Positions 1 through 11,784 of a stretch of 64,000 nucleotides of DNA are shown piece by piece. The DNA is from Saururus chinensis. Taxonomy: Eukaryota; Streptophyta; Magnoliopsida; Piperales; Saururaceae. The notes under the pieces were generated by a model that saw only the letters and a program-made list of their open reading frames with translations, was not told where the DNA came from and did not search any database. Location: NCBI GenBank assembly GCA_035235625.1, contig CP141149.1:12487393-12551392 (forward strand). Reading direction: 5' to 3'. The position numbers and the translations under genes were made by a program. How positions within the stretch are numbered: the stretch's first letter is position 1; the number at the start of each line of letters is the position of its first letter.

Positions 1-480
1 GCCTAAAAAAACATGAAGTTTAGGCATTTTTTTATCATCAAAATTAGCCAATTATAATGCATATACCTCATATATTTTTTCAATCTCCCTCTTTGGCATT
101 ATGTGATAAAACACTACAAGTATGAAAATCAACAAAAAAATTACAACTCTTTAACATAGTGCCTTGAATTTTACTTGTACATATGATTTTACTTAACTTA
201 GACTCAACTATGACTTTTTGGAATTGATCTCAAAAAGCCTTGTAAAAGCTGTTCTTATCTTGTACACTTACGAAAGAAATTGTTTGCTTATAACTACTTA
301 ATTAAGTATGAAAATAAGCACTTTGATTTTCATCAATCACTATAAGACATGAAAATGTAATAAACAATAACCAAAACATGTCCATCATGTATCCAATAAC
401 CAAAACAATTTATAAAACATCCCAAGGTCAACTAAGACATAGAATGAACTGTCACAAGTTTTAAACCATAAATACACGAA
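1..480. other. AT-rich sequence with no gene seen
   Basis: I see no coding region, RNA gene or repeat terminus here. The composition is AT-rich, like the repeat-dominated sequence that follows. It may be the 3' flank of the decayed transposon ORF that reads leftward at about 480-1574. Confidence 0.4.
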
Positions 481-1574
481 AATAGTGAATAAAAGCATAG
501 TAACATCAAGCAGCATCATCTGGGGCATCATCACCATCATCATCTATCTCCCCCTGACTGTCTAAAAGAGGTAATATAACACGAATCATCCTTCTGAGAT
601 ATGCAAACCCCTAAGAAACCTGCCAAATAGCTGCATACAAAAACTCAAATAATCTCCATATGCCATGGTCTATCAAATCTTTCATCTACAATCATAGTTG
701 GCTCTTCATGCATTTGTGCCTGATCCTCCTGTGCCTGTGGATCATGTCCATGAGTACGAGAGACCATCCACCTCACCACTGCAACATCTATCAGTCCCAT
801 GCCGATGAATGTAGGTTATGTGTGTTGAAACCTCAGTCGAACTAAACTAAAGATGCGACATAATATGTATGGATAAGGCAACATCTCTTGAGTGTGGCCA
901 TGTAAGAATGTCATCATCTGACTGAAGATAATGGAGGGTAGATCCAACTCCAAATGAGTCTCTAACAATAGGTAAAGAATCTATGCCATAGTGCGGTGAA
1001 TTCTCTCCTTCCTTGCACTCTAGACATCATGTTGACCAATCACATGAAGTAGGTAGAAATCGACAGTCATCAAATGAGCAAGAAACAATGTATCAAGAGA
1101 TCTCCCAGGAGGATGCCCAATGAGACGTCCAATGATCTCATTATCTGATGGAAATACATATCCACAAAATTCAAGATAACTTAACTCTCTACGCTCACAT
1201 CTGATCACCTCTGTAATGACTTTATGAGTCACTCTAACAGAAGTCCCTTCTATAATGCCAACTAAAATATACTCTCCCACAAAGTGAAGTGATGAATACC
1301 ACTGCCTCAATAATCTAGGGTAGACAACCTAATCAGTAGTCAAAATCATACGAAAGTAATCCATCCAATATACTCTCGCCTCTATCCAATCCATAGTGGG
1401 TTGATCATCTATGTGCACAATGTCCCTCCCACATCTAAGGGGCCTAAGTCTAACCCCAATAGTAGAAGAGCTCTCTGGCTCACTCGATTCGCAGTAGTCT
1501 TCGGCTTCTTTGCTCTCACCATCTAAATTTCCAAAAACAATTGTATGGCTAAACACAAGGTAGGAACTAATCAT
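480..1574 (-). pseudogene. Decayed ORF resembling the 'putative plant transposon protein' domain
   Basis: On the minus strand, the open segments 1574-1329 and 1310-1020 are in the same frame and separated by one stop. Similar residues continue leftward past further stops to about 480. The translation has an acidic N-terminal stretch, then RQWYSSLHFVGEY, a VRVTHKVITEVI motif, PSDNEIIGRLIG, a conserved VDFYLL, and LDLPSIIFSQMM followed by LPYPYILCRIF. This order resembles the domain common in plant retroelement-associated ORFs (ordered aromatic, 'VT..vI.EV' and 'dlPS.i' blocks). At least three in-frame stops and no start context show it is not functional. The family assignment is from recalled consensus and not from a search. 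Confidence 0.5.
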
Positions 1575-1989
1575 AAGATAGTAAAGAACTCCTACAATTT
1601 TAAAAATTTAAATAAAAGGTTTATGCCAAATTTTTTGAAATTTAATATGAAACCCTAAAATTTACTGTCTCCTGATTAATTCCGAATTTATACACAATAT
1701 ATATATATATATATATTAATGTATAAAACAATCTTTACAATTAGATATACAACCAATTTTAACTAGAAAGTTTTTGAATTTTGAAATCCCCGAATTGGAT
1801 AAGCTTTCGCACAAATGATTCGAAAAACATTGAAATTTGTGTTAAAAACTTTAAAAAGAAATGATTTTGAGTTGGGTTAGTACCTTGGCCGCAGATGAAA
1901 GTGACAAATTGATGTGGAAATCTAGTATTTCTTCATGCAAAATGCACTAAAATTGCCTTCTAGCTCCTCCACGAACCTCTCATTAGTGG

Positions 1990-2740
1990 TTTGTGTGAGT
2001 TTAATATCCATCTAATAACCTAGCGGATAATTAGATTCCCCCTAGTTTAAATATCAATAAGGGTAAAGGCTACAAGATCTAGCCTCTTTGCACAGAATTT
2101 TTATACGTAGAAGAATCAAACAAATATCTCTCAAATCTCATTCACGATGTATCAATCAACCAACCACCATTATTCAATCACCATCATTCAACCCATACAT
2201 GAACACAACAATTTAACATAAAAAATCATGGTATTTCTAAAGGAATCAAATCAAAGCACTAGAAACCAATACATTATATTGACACAAGCAAACCACCAAT
2301 CTTGTTTAGACTCTAATATAAGCTCCGTTTGTTTAAATCATTGTTGCCGGCCTTTAAGTCTTCTCCCTTAAGCACTTGAAACTTATTCCTCTTTGCCTTG
2401 TCTCTGTCTCCTTCTAACCTTCAACAAGTACCTTTAGCCTTGTAGAACCCTTAATCTCCCATTGAAGATTAGCCACAACTCCTTTCAAATCTCTATGTAT
2501 AAACTCTTTTAGTTGTGGATTGTCTACTTTAATTTACCATAGATCTTCAACTCAAAACTCCATGTGATTTTTCCTTGGAAAATAATATGCAAAGGTATAA
2601 AACTTTTTTCTCTAATCTCATCTAGGTTTTCCTCTCTCTGATTTCGTGATTTCTTAACCCTTATATAGTTCCTTAAGTTGGTTTAGGTCTTGTACTTTAA
2701 GGAAAGAAATTAAAATCATAAAAACTTAATTAGGGTAACC
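1990..2740 (+). repeat. Dispersed LTR-like repeat, family R, copy 1
   Basis: It shares its left edge, around agtttaatatccatctaat, with a second copy starting near 12670. The block at about 2100-2440 also matches, in reverse complement, 26060-26490. Shared landmarks include phrases around caccaatcttgtttagactc and the ttcaacaagtacct end. The sequence has no ORF. Its AT-rich, promoter-like right part (2600-2700, with a cttatatag box) fits an LTR or 5' leader of a retroelement. No TG...CA boundaries with target duplications were identified, so the class is inferred. Confidence 0.5.
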
Positions 2741-3950
2741 TATTTTCAAAAAGATTGATCGTTCCAATCAGCGATTGTTCATTCATTGTTTGTTTTGTGC
2801 ATGATACTTTAACCAATCGATCCAAAGGCTTCATAGAGGTAAGGGGTTTCCTTTATAAAATATTTTCTTAATTGAAATGTCATTATTGTGGGTTTCTTTG
2901 AGCTTTTGATTCATCTTGATGGGTAATGGTGATTTATTAAAAACATGTAATTTATAGTTATTTTTTTAAGTTTAAGCATGAAAAATGTTAGATCTATCAT
3001 ATTTTAGGCTTGGGTAATGATTATATGAAGATTCATGAAGTTTTAGTAATTTTATGGATTTTTAGAAGAATTTCAATTCGATTTCATGAGGAAGAAGATG
3101 ACTTTTTTTATAGTTCTATCCTCACTGGTAGATCGCCAGTGGGCCGATATAATGGCCAACTATTCAAAACTACCCAAATAGCTTTATGTTGGATTCACGA
3201 CTATATTTTGGATAAGTTTTATTGAATTTTTCTCTCAAATGTTTTCTGGAAATATATTAACATGTCTAGATTATATTCCTAATTATTTATATTTTTCTAG
3301 AGTAATATTTATTTATTATATTTTTGGAATACATGTTGTACAATAAAATGGCTTTATGTTTCCGTGTTTAGAAGCATGTTTAGGGATGAAAACATATAAT
3401 TTTTGTTTCATTCTTTTTATGATGGATTGATATATGAGTTATGAATATGCTATAAAAATTTCAAGTTGTTTAGAGTACGATAAGTTAATGGCATAGTCAT
3501 AAATTGGAAGGTCAACGATTCTGACAGAACTGCATAGTCTCATTAATTAAATCACAAAAATTATTTTTTTGTACTTATTTTAATATGATATTTATTCATA
3601 TTAAGCCTACGATGTAAGTGTCTGTAAATTTTCACATTGATTGGAATTTATTTGCTATTTTTTTCTAAAATGTACAAGTTACATGTTGTGATTACGTTAA
3701 AACATCTACTTAAGCTTGTATGGGATAAATGAGTATATGCACAATTTTAAGTGAGATTTGGATGGCTTCTTCATATTTACTCCATGATTCAAATAGGTCT
3801 AACCATGATGATGTAAATATATGCTTACACATGTTATAATAATTTTAGGTGAATCATGTATTCCATGTTTTAGCTTAAGTATGACTATGTTTATACTTGT
3901 CTAGGTCAAACATGATGTTATGCTGGTCTTGAATTCGTATTTCGATATTT
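2740..3950. other. AT-rich sequence, probably part of an interrupted LTR
   Basis: There is no gene. The style matches the left part of a Gypsy-type LTR whose right part resumes after the insertion at 3956-7794. No TG terminus could be placed with confidence. Confidence 0.3.
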
Positions 3951-4897
3951 TTACCTGTAACACCTCGGGTTTTCATTCAAATAAGCATGTGGCAATGCTA
4001 ACTCAGGGTGCTAACTTGCCAAGCCAATATCACAACACATTAATAAATAACCTACTAAAGCAAAAACTTCATTAACCAGGATTTTGGCTCAGCCAAGTGC
4101 AAGTACTATAATATAATAAAATAACATGATTTGAAATCTAATGGCAACACAATGCCTTATTACAATTTAGCAAGAAGTAAATAAACTAAAGTCCTACTAG
4201 CTATGGAGAATCTACCTTGCTAACTCTGGGAAACTCCTGCTAAGAAAAACTCCTACGCTAAAACTGGTGCTAATCCTGCATCAAAAGATGCATGAGTATT
4301 TCTACAAATACTCAGTAGGTGGCATGAAAAACCACCCTAAAACACTAGATTATGATAATGTACCAAATAGAAGAGATAAATTGTGAACACAGTGCAAAAC
4401 ATCATGTAGAAGGTATTATATAAAGGTAATATACAGAGTAATGATTATCAAATAAACCACACTCCTAAACTGGAAACTAACGTGAACTTACACCACTCAA
4501 CTGATATTGACACAGATAAGAAAACAACTCATTTATTGTCATCTGAAAAATCAACTCCCGTTCACAAGGAGTACTACACATAAGTAGGGCAATCCTAACA
4601 TCCCTAGGGATCCACTTGGATCAGCCATGGGTCTAGAGATGCAGGTACCAGTTGTACTCATGGACACACTAGCCGGAGGTAGGTGAGCCTTCTATGATGC
4701 TCAAAAACCTGGGTTGCGCATTTGTAGGGATCCATCGTCCTGAAGAAACAGAGACCATGAAGGTCTGAAAGATTATTGCCATGGCTATTGTTGTGAACCA
4801 ATATAATGCTGAATGAACATATGACTTAATGCATCCAAAGATTTGATACTAATCATAACGTATCATGCATGCAACCGACTCTCATGATTGGCAAGAT

Positions 4898-6284
4898 AAA
4901 CCGAATGTGACGGCCTGCCGTACGGATCTATGAAGGGTAAGTCGACATAAAACATAAGAATCCTAGATTATTTATTATTTTGTAATCTGACTGCTCTACA
5001 TACAGTGTATCCTGAACTAGGTCCTAATTTACTACTATGTTATATGCAATATTTTAGTTGTGCATCAACTCCAAAATAATAAATAATCTAGGATTCTTAT
5101 GTTTTATGTCAACTTACCCTTCATAGATCCGTACGACAGGCTGTCACGTTCGGTTTCATGTGCGATGTAGCACGTGTCGAGCGGGATAATAATTACATGA
5201 ATTACACGTGAGGTTCCGCGCATTGAAACCGCACACACGACGACTTCTTCCCATCTCCTATATATATCCTCCAATTTTCGCAATTACTATTCACTTTCAC
5301 CTCCAATCAAAATTCTGACTCTCCGTTTTGAGCCGTTTTAAGTCCAATTCAACCCATTTCAAAGGCGTTCTTAACTAAATCGACTGTGCCAGATGCTGTG
5401 ACGGGGCCGGATTTTTAGTATAAGCTCTCTGCAACCATGAACTTTCTACTCCAACTTTAAGGTAGGGAGTATTAAACTCTAACTTATGCTTTGCTTGTAT
5501 GCTTTATTTTTATGGACCGTTTTTATTCAATCGTACATTTTTTCTTATGTTTTTAAAAAGAAATGCTTTTACATATATCATGTGTTATTTAATCAAAATT
5601 ATGATATGATATGTGTGTTTTCTGGAGGGTTCTAGGGTTATACCTAGAACTATATTTTCTGGATACCGACCAAAAAAGTTATCGGTATTTGGCGCGCACA
5701 CATAGGTATGGAGTATCATGGGAAAACTACTGCCTTCTAAGCTTCCAATTGCCCCATGAGCATCGGAGGAACGCCGTTCGGCATCACGGCTCTGGATTTA
5801 TCGTCATCGGACGAACCAGTGTTTTCTGAAATTATTTCTGAATCTGTTATGCAAAAAATTATTACGGTCTTTTACTTAGCATTAAATTAGATTTTAATTC
5901 CACCTACTGAGTATATAAATACTCACCCACCCTCAGACTCTGCAGGTAGTAAAACCAACCCGAAGATGTCAACCGAAGAATTATTTATTTAGTTTCTTTT
6001 AAATAGTTTTCAATCTCTGTAATATTATGATTTTTATGAAAGACTTGGCCTATATTTTGTAATATGACTGCTCTACATACAGTGTATCTTGGACTAGGTC
6101 CTAATTTACTACTACGTTATATGTAATATTTTAGCTGTGAGTCAACTCCAAAATAATAAATAATCTAGGATTCTTATGTTTTATGTCGACTTACCCTTCA
6201 CAGATCTGTACGGCGAGCCATCACGTTCGGTTTCACGTGCGATGTAACACATGCCAAGCGGGATAATAATTACACGAATTATGA
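4898..6284. repeat. Nested palindromic segment with inverted and direct copies
   Basis: A left arm (4898-4978) containing a run around gggtaagtcgacataaaac is inverted at about 5070-5152 and again at about 6152-6232. The intervening spacer plus right arm also occurs as a direct repeat: 4981-5208 and 6059-6284 align through more than 220 bases. Between the direct copies is LTR-like sequence, with a tatatatat box near 5260 and an actgagtatataaatactc stretch near 5907. It fits a rearranged or foldback retroelement fragment nested in the longer LTR. The exact boundaries are uncertain. Confidence 0.6.
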
Positions 6285-6311
6285 CGTATATTATTTTCTG
6301 ACGGTCGCCAC

Positions 6312-6572
6312 ATAAAGTAAGGCCACAAACTAGGAAATAAATTGGTCAAACTATGACCTAAAGTAAGGCCACAAACCATGGAATAAATTGGTCAAACTAT
6401 GGCCTAAAGTAAGGCTACAAACCAGGGAATAAATTGTCCAAACTATAGCCTAAAGTAAAGCCACAAACCAAGAAATAAATTGGCCAAACTATGACCTAAA
6501 GTAAGGCCACAAACTAGGGAATAAATTGGCCAAACTATGGCCTAAAGTAAGGCCACAAACCAGGGAATAAAT
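6312..6572. repeat. 46-bp tandem repeat, about 5.7 copies
   Basis: The unit runs from taaagtaaggccacaaac through ggaataaatt to ggccaaactatgac. The start of the unit is found at 6313, 6359 and 6405 (period exactly 46) and continues to about 6572 with a few substitutions. It lies inside the 3956-7794 LTR-type element. Confidence 0.9.
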
Positions 6573-6619
6573 TTAGCAGAGTGTATGCCCAAATCATGGA
6601 TAATAACCATGACTAGAAT

Positions 6620-6890
6620 AAGAATCATTCATGCCTAACATGGGGCTAAGATAGATGACAAAAATTAGCAACATGCTTGCATGAGTTAAGGCTAATCTAC
6701 TTGACAAAAATCAGAATCATGCATGCCTAACATAGTGCTAAGATAGATGACATAAATCAACAACATGCTTGCATGAATCAAGGCTAATCAACTTGACAAA
6801 CATTAGAATTATGCATGCCTAACATAAGGCTAAGATAGATGACAAAAATCAGCAACATGCTTGCATGAATTAAGGCTAATTCATGACATC
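6620..6890. repeat. 92-bp tandem repeat, three copies
   Basis: The landmark atgcctaaca occurs at 6631, 6723 and 6815, a period of 92. Each unit also has a gctaagatagatgaca block and an aacatgcttgcatga block. It is internal to the same LTR-type element. Confidence 0.85.
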
Positions 6891-7442
6891 AAAAGAAACC
6901 CCTAGAACCAGGTTGAATTATGGCTGGATTACATCTATCAAAACCTCATGCTTAAGGGTGTAAAAAGAAATACCTACTTGTACCAAGTTGTGCCCAAGGT
7001 TCCTAGCTCTTTCTCCTATGCTTCTAGGCCTTGAATTCAATCCAAAGGTGGCTGATTTGTGCCCTCTAACTTGCTGGTTATGGAGGTCCTTGTTGTATGA
7101 AGGAAGATGATGGAAGAGGTGGAGAGAAGGGAGGTTGAACAATGCCAAAAAGAGAAAGGTTTGCCCCCTCCTATTCTTTTTATAAGCACTCCTAGTTTTA
7201 GAGTTTTTGGGCCAATGGGAGGGCTAACCTAATGTGGGTGGCCTCCTCTCTAAGAGTCCTATACTTCCGCCCCTCCTATTATGATAAGAACATGAGATAG
7301 AGTCCTAAAGACCTCTCATTTCTTATGGATTTCGCCCCTTAGAAAGTAGGGGACGCCCCCTACACTCTGGGGCTGCCCCTCTATCTTCTTTTAGGTCTCC
7401 TAGATGTCTTGGACTCCTCCCAACTTATAATAAATTGATTCC

Positions 7443-7605
7443 CTTAGGACTCCCAACTCCTAAGCATGATTAGGACTCCCAACTCCAAGCACAATTAGGA
7501 CATCCAACTCCTAGCATAATTAGGACATCTAACTCCAAGCCCGAGTAGGACATCCAACTCCTAGCATGATTAGGACATTCAACTCCAAGCACAATTAGGA
7601 CTTCT
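7443..7605. repeat. 25-bp tandem repeat, about 6 copies
   Basis: Degenerate units of the form attaggacatccaactcc plus a variable agca-containing end repeat with a 25-base period. Units alternate between ccaagca and cctagca endings, suggesting a 50-bp higher-order unit. It lies near the right end of the LTR-type element. Confidence 0.85.
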
Positions 7606-7799
7606 AACCAAAGTTGAACCCCTTAACCCCTAAACCCTAAGTGGCCTTCCCCCCTTGCACACAAGGGTTGGACCAAAACCTAACCGGTTAACCCACAACA
7701 GAATCGTAGGGTTTGAAAGCAAATACGAGTAGCAAACAACACACACACAAGCAAAGCAAGGAAATTTTTTTTACCTAAAATTAGGGGTGTTACATTACC

Positions 7800-10111
7800 A
7801 CACTTACTTCATAATTTCAGTAGGGTAGGAGTATCATAAAATTATGGATGCATGCATATAACATTGATTATGGCTTATTTATGTTTCACATATCTTAGCT
7901 TAGACTTGAATGCTACCACTTAGTACACACTTACGTAGACAATTGTGATGTTATTTGACACCAATGGACCATGCTTGAGCATGCATGCTCGGGGCTTTGG
8001 CCTTGATAAGCGTTGTGCTTAGGGTTTTCGACCTTGATGTATAATTTGCTCAGGGTTTTGACCCTGATGAGCAGGTTTATTTTTCTCAATTTGTGAGACA
8101 TTCACCATTTATTGTTGCATGTGTATGGAAAATTATACTCATTGATATAGGATGTGTATGAACAATAAAGCTTATGTTACACATGTGGTTATGGTTTAAT
8201 TTGCATGGATATGTGGAATTATGTACATGGTTGATGCACTTGTTGTAGTAGGGTGAATATTTTCATTGAGTAATAAATATGCATGATATGTTTATGTTGA
8301 GAAATTATTAATGTAGGATGTGATTATGATAATGAGTTCACATGTTTACATATGAGATATATATGTGCTATGAGCTATGAGCTATATTGTAAACCATGTT
8401 ACGCAGGTGGCATGGCTATGTGACGATGAAGTATGTTATATATAGAGAGAGAGAGCATAATGTGCAAGTTGCATAATATATGTGTGGATAAGACATGTTG
8501 TATATAACATGATATGCAAGTGGCATGAATATGTGTTGATAAGATATATTACGCATAGCATGATAATGCAGGTGGCATGAGAATGTACTAATAAGATATG
8601 TTATAGATAGCATGACATGCATGTAGCATAAGTAAATGCTTATGGATTGTAAATTATGACATGAATGCACAGATTTATGTGGTTATCCCATGATGAATAG
8701 GCATTGTGGTTGATTATGTGATGAGTATTATGTGATTGTGTATGTGTTGTCATATTTGGATTACTTTTCGTACTAAAACCCTTCTTGAGCTTATAGCTCA
8801 CCTCTATTTGTTTATGTTTTGTTTTGGGGCTACATATCATGCAATGCATGTTGCTCGGACAGGCTCTTTGTGGAACATGGGGATGACATTGACCATTGAG
8901 GGGATGCGTTTTATAGAGATGCCTTAATTATGTTAATTAATTATATGTCATGTTGAGATTATGTTTTAGAATATACTTCACACTTTTATTTAGCCAATGT
9001 TGGCTTAGACTCTTATTAGCCATTGTGGGCTTAGACTTATACTTTAGTCATGTGTGGGTTGGTTATGACTAAGTATGTGGGTATGTGTGCGGACTAATGT
9101 TTAATTAGTAGTCATTTTATTGCTCATTTTACTTTTGTACAAAGGGTACATGTGCAACTCTGTAGTATTCTACCCAAGGATGGGTTAAGTCTTCAACAAT
9201 CTAACAATACTTTATCGCACTGCCTGCTGCTTCCTCCTTGGACTAGTTCGGCTCAGGGGATAGCGTGTGTCAGGACGTGAAAGAAGCCACCCGGAGTAAG
9301 AGGAGACTTCATCCTCCGCCAACGGGCCGCAAAGAGAGATAAATGTCCTCAGGTAAGGGGAGGTTATATCTATCGCCTACGGGGGTAGAAAGTGAGAAAC
9401 ATCTTCGAGGAAGGAGAGGTTATGTCTGCCGTCAACAAGCATGCCAAACATCGTTGTTGAGTTATTTTTTGGTTAGAGATCTCTAAAGCTCAGAAATATG
9501 ACGTTCAAGTGCATGGAGTCTAGCTTGTCATCTTCGAACTCATGCGGAGAGTGATGTAGGGGTTTTTATCTTTTCTTGTGGTATGGATGCTACTTTGGTT
9601 GTCTTTTGAACTAAATATATGTATGATTCTAGCATGCTATGCGTTAGAGTTAGTTTTAAGCAATGTTTTATCATTCTTGCATATATATATTCAGTTTTCC
9701 GAATAATTATCCTGTGAAGTAGGATATTAAATATATATTGTGATTTTTATGATTGCCTCATATGTTTGGTTTATCGAGTGTTTATCATTTTAATTTGATT
9801 ATAAAATATGCCTGTTGTAGTGTGTGAGATAGAGAAAATCTAGTTTCGCCACTATTTCAATTAGGAATGACTAATATACATTTGAAAAGTTGTTTAAAAG
9901 AATCATTCTTTGTAGAATGATGACTCTCAAGATTATCTTTAAAAATACGAACAAGCATGGAGATAGAGTTACTTGAACATGGACGATAATTCTTGGGAAA
10001 ACTATATTTTATACATTTCTTATGGTGAGTAGCTCCAGTCGCAGGCCCTGTCAAACTCTAATATTTTCATTAAAATTTTTATATATGCTTCCAAAATTTT
10101 GGGGCGTGACA
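7800..10111 (+). mobile_element. Gypsy-type LTR remnant ending in GGGGCGTGACA
   Basis: The segment resumes after the 3956-7794 insertion and ends at 10111 with ttttggggcgtgaca, a typical plant Gypsy LTR 3' end. It has no coding capacity. It contains short imperfect direct repeats around 7985-8080 (gggtttt..ac-cttgat units) and 9270-9440 (about 65-bp units containing gaggttat or gagact). The left end and target duplication were not found, so it may be truncated. Confidence 0.5.
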
Positions 10112-10190
10112 AAACTGTCTGAAGCCTCTGCTAGGCTAACTTTACCTTGTCAGCACATTGTTCGACCAAGTTAGACTTGAGCAATTGCTG

Positions 10191-10592
10191 CTCTAGGGAC
10201 ACCATTGCTGATATAATAACTTCGATAAGAAATGCTGATACGGATAAAAAAGGAACGGTTCGAATAGCATCTACAAATATTACCAAAAACATTGTTAGAA
10301 TCCTTCTACAAGAAGGCTTTATTGAAAACGTTAGGAAACACCGAGAAAATAATAAAAATTTATTGGTTTCAACCCTACGACATAGAAGGAATAGGAAAGG
10401 AACATATAGAACTATTTTAAATTTAAAGCATATCAGCCGACTAGGTTTACAAATCTATTCCAACTATCAAAAAAATACCTAGGATTTTAGGCGGAATGGG
10501 GATTGTCATTCTTTCTACTTCACGAGGGATAATGACAGATCACGAAGCTCGACTAGAAGGGATCGGAGGAGAAATTTTGTGTTATATATGGT
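10191..10592 (+). pseudogene. rps8: Plastid rps8 pseudogene (ribosomal protein S8)
   Basis: The small-subunit protein S8 is recognisable from [14 protein letters not shown] to the [11 protein letters not shown] terminus. The first three codons are missing because the plastid homology starts at the AGGGACACC that encodes R-D-T. Near 10467-10475 an extra A in an A-run (caaaaaaatacct) shifts the frame, so the C-terminal part ([15 protein letters not shown]...) is read in another frame and ends at the taa stop near 10592. As a nuclear copy lacking its start it should be non-functional. Confidence 0.93.
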
Positions 10593-10723
10593 AATCCCTC
10601 TTCTGTTGGGGTATCGGAATTGGATCCATAACTTCCGATTTGTGAAAAAGAGAGGGAAGGCTGGTTGTCTAATATCAATATCACTCCTCCTACATTAGTT
10701 GATACTTCAAGGGGTTGCTTGGA

Positions 10724-10952
10724 ATGAAAGAACAAAAATTGATTCATGAAGGTTTAATTACTAAATCACTTCCCAATGGTATGTTCCAGGTTCTTTTAGA
10801 TAATGAAGATCTAATTCTAGGTTATGTTTCAGGGAGAATCCGGTGTAGTTTTATACGGATTCTGCCAGGCGATAGAGTAAAAATCGAAGTATTATGATTC
10901 GACCAGAAGACATATAATTTATAGACTTCGGAACAAAGATTCAAATGATTAG
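10724..10952 (+). pseudogene. infA: Plastid infA pseudogene (translation initiation factor IF-1)
   Basis: The S1-like OB-fold protein starts at [13 protein letters not shown] and is readable through GDRVKIEV. A small deletion just after this point (around 10895) removes part of the SRYDS region and shifts the frame, giving an early TGA. The remaining C-terminal bases still match the ancestral ending up to the former TAG near 10952. A copy this complete suggests that the donor plastid genome carried infA. Confidence 0.9.
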
Positions 10953-11068
10953 GTGCCTTTTTAAACATTCCTTTCATGGGGGTCGGGATCCAATTCGAGG
11001 TTCCAAATTTCAAGAAACTTATTTTCTTTGAAGGAGTAGATTCGGAATTAAGGTAAGGAATGAAAAAT

Positions 11069-11182
11069 ATGAACATAAGGGCCTCCGTTCGTAAAATTTG
11101 TGAAAAATGTCGTTTAATTTGTAGACGTGGATGAATTATAGTAATTTGTTCCAACCCGAGACATAAACAGAGACAAGGATAA
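11069..11182 (+). pseudogene. rpl36: Plastid rpl36 pseudogene (ribosomal protein L36)
   Basis: The 37-codon gene starts at ATGAACATAAGG (M-N-I-R, K2 replaced by N) and has the zinc-ribbon residues C-x2-C (CEKC). The codon after RRG is TGA instead of the expected CGA, an in-frame stop from one C to T change. The rest (IIVICSNPRHKQRQG) is intact up to the TAA at 11182. An upstream in-frame ATG at 11060 is probably incidental. Confidence 0.92.
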
Positions 11183-11300
11183 TCTTTCTAAAAAGGGATT
11201 CTCCAAGGGATCCGATGTACAAATACAAACAAAGGATCCATTTTCATATGAAATGGATATATCCGTATATTTCTGACTCATACTTCTAAGATGATAAAAT

Positions 11301-11717
11301 ATGACAAAACCTATACCAAGAATTGGTTCATGTAGGAGTGGGCGTATTGGTTCACGTAAGACTGGACGTAGAATACCGAAAGGAGTTATTCATGTTCAAG
11401 CGAGTTTCAACAATACCATTGTGACTGTTACAGATGTACGAGGTCGGGTGGTTTCTTGGGCCTCCGCCAGTACTTGTGGATTCAAAGGCACAAGAAGAGG
11501 GACACTTTTTGCTGCTCAAACCGCTGCGGGAAATGCTATTCGTACAGTAGTGGATCAGGGTATGCAATGAGTAGAAGTCATGATAAAGGGTCCTGGTCTC
11601 GGAAGAGATGCAGCATTACGGGCCATTCGTAGAAGTGGTATACTTTTAAGTTTCGTACGTGATGTAACCCCAATGCCACATAATGGATGTAGACCCCCTA
11701 AAAAAAGACGTGTGTAG
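11301..11717 (+). pseudogene. rps11: Plastid rps11 pseudogene (ribosomal protein S11)
   Basis: The full 138-codon length is present from [10 protein letters not shown] to PPKKRRV. After VVDQGMQ the expected CGA codon is TGA (11568-11570), which stops translation at 89 residues. The downstream part ([23 protein letters not shown]...) continues in the same frame. Other replacements such as R to C in the N-terminal basic region are also explained by C to T changes. The gene is colinear with rpl36 and rpoA as in plastids. Confidence 0.95.
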
Positions 11718-11784
11718 AAATCAAAATTGAACGGATTTCAAGAGAAATAAATGATGATTCCAAAATCTGATCAATAATATTAGC

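Larger units (their letters stand above)
3956..7794. mobile_element. 3.84-kb solo LTR-type element with TGTAAC...GTTACA ends and 5-bp target duplication
   Basis: The element begins TGTAACACCTCGG and ends GGGTGTTACA, so its termini are complementary as in Gypsy-type plant LTRs. The 5-bp sequence ttacc lies on both sides (3951-3955 and 7795-7799), a matching target-site duplication. No gag or pol ORF and no second internal LTR pair of the same sequence is visible, so it reads as one very long solo LTR. It contains three different tandem-repeat arrays and an internal palindromic insertion (4898-6284). A 155-bp relative of its left end occurs at 62015-62170. Confidence 0.75.

Noticed and set aside
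6312..7605. CRISPR-like arrays
   Set aside because: The tandem units have no spacers between them and the context is a plant LTR.
10147..10482. rps8 ORF starting upstream at 10147
   Set aside because: The first 14 codons are nuclear flank. Plastid homology starts near 10191 and the gene lacks its own start.
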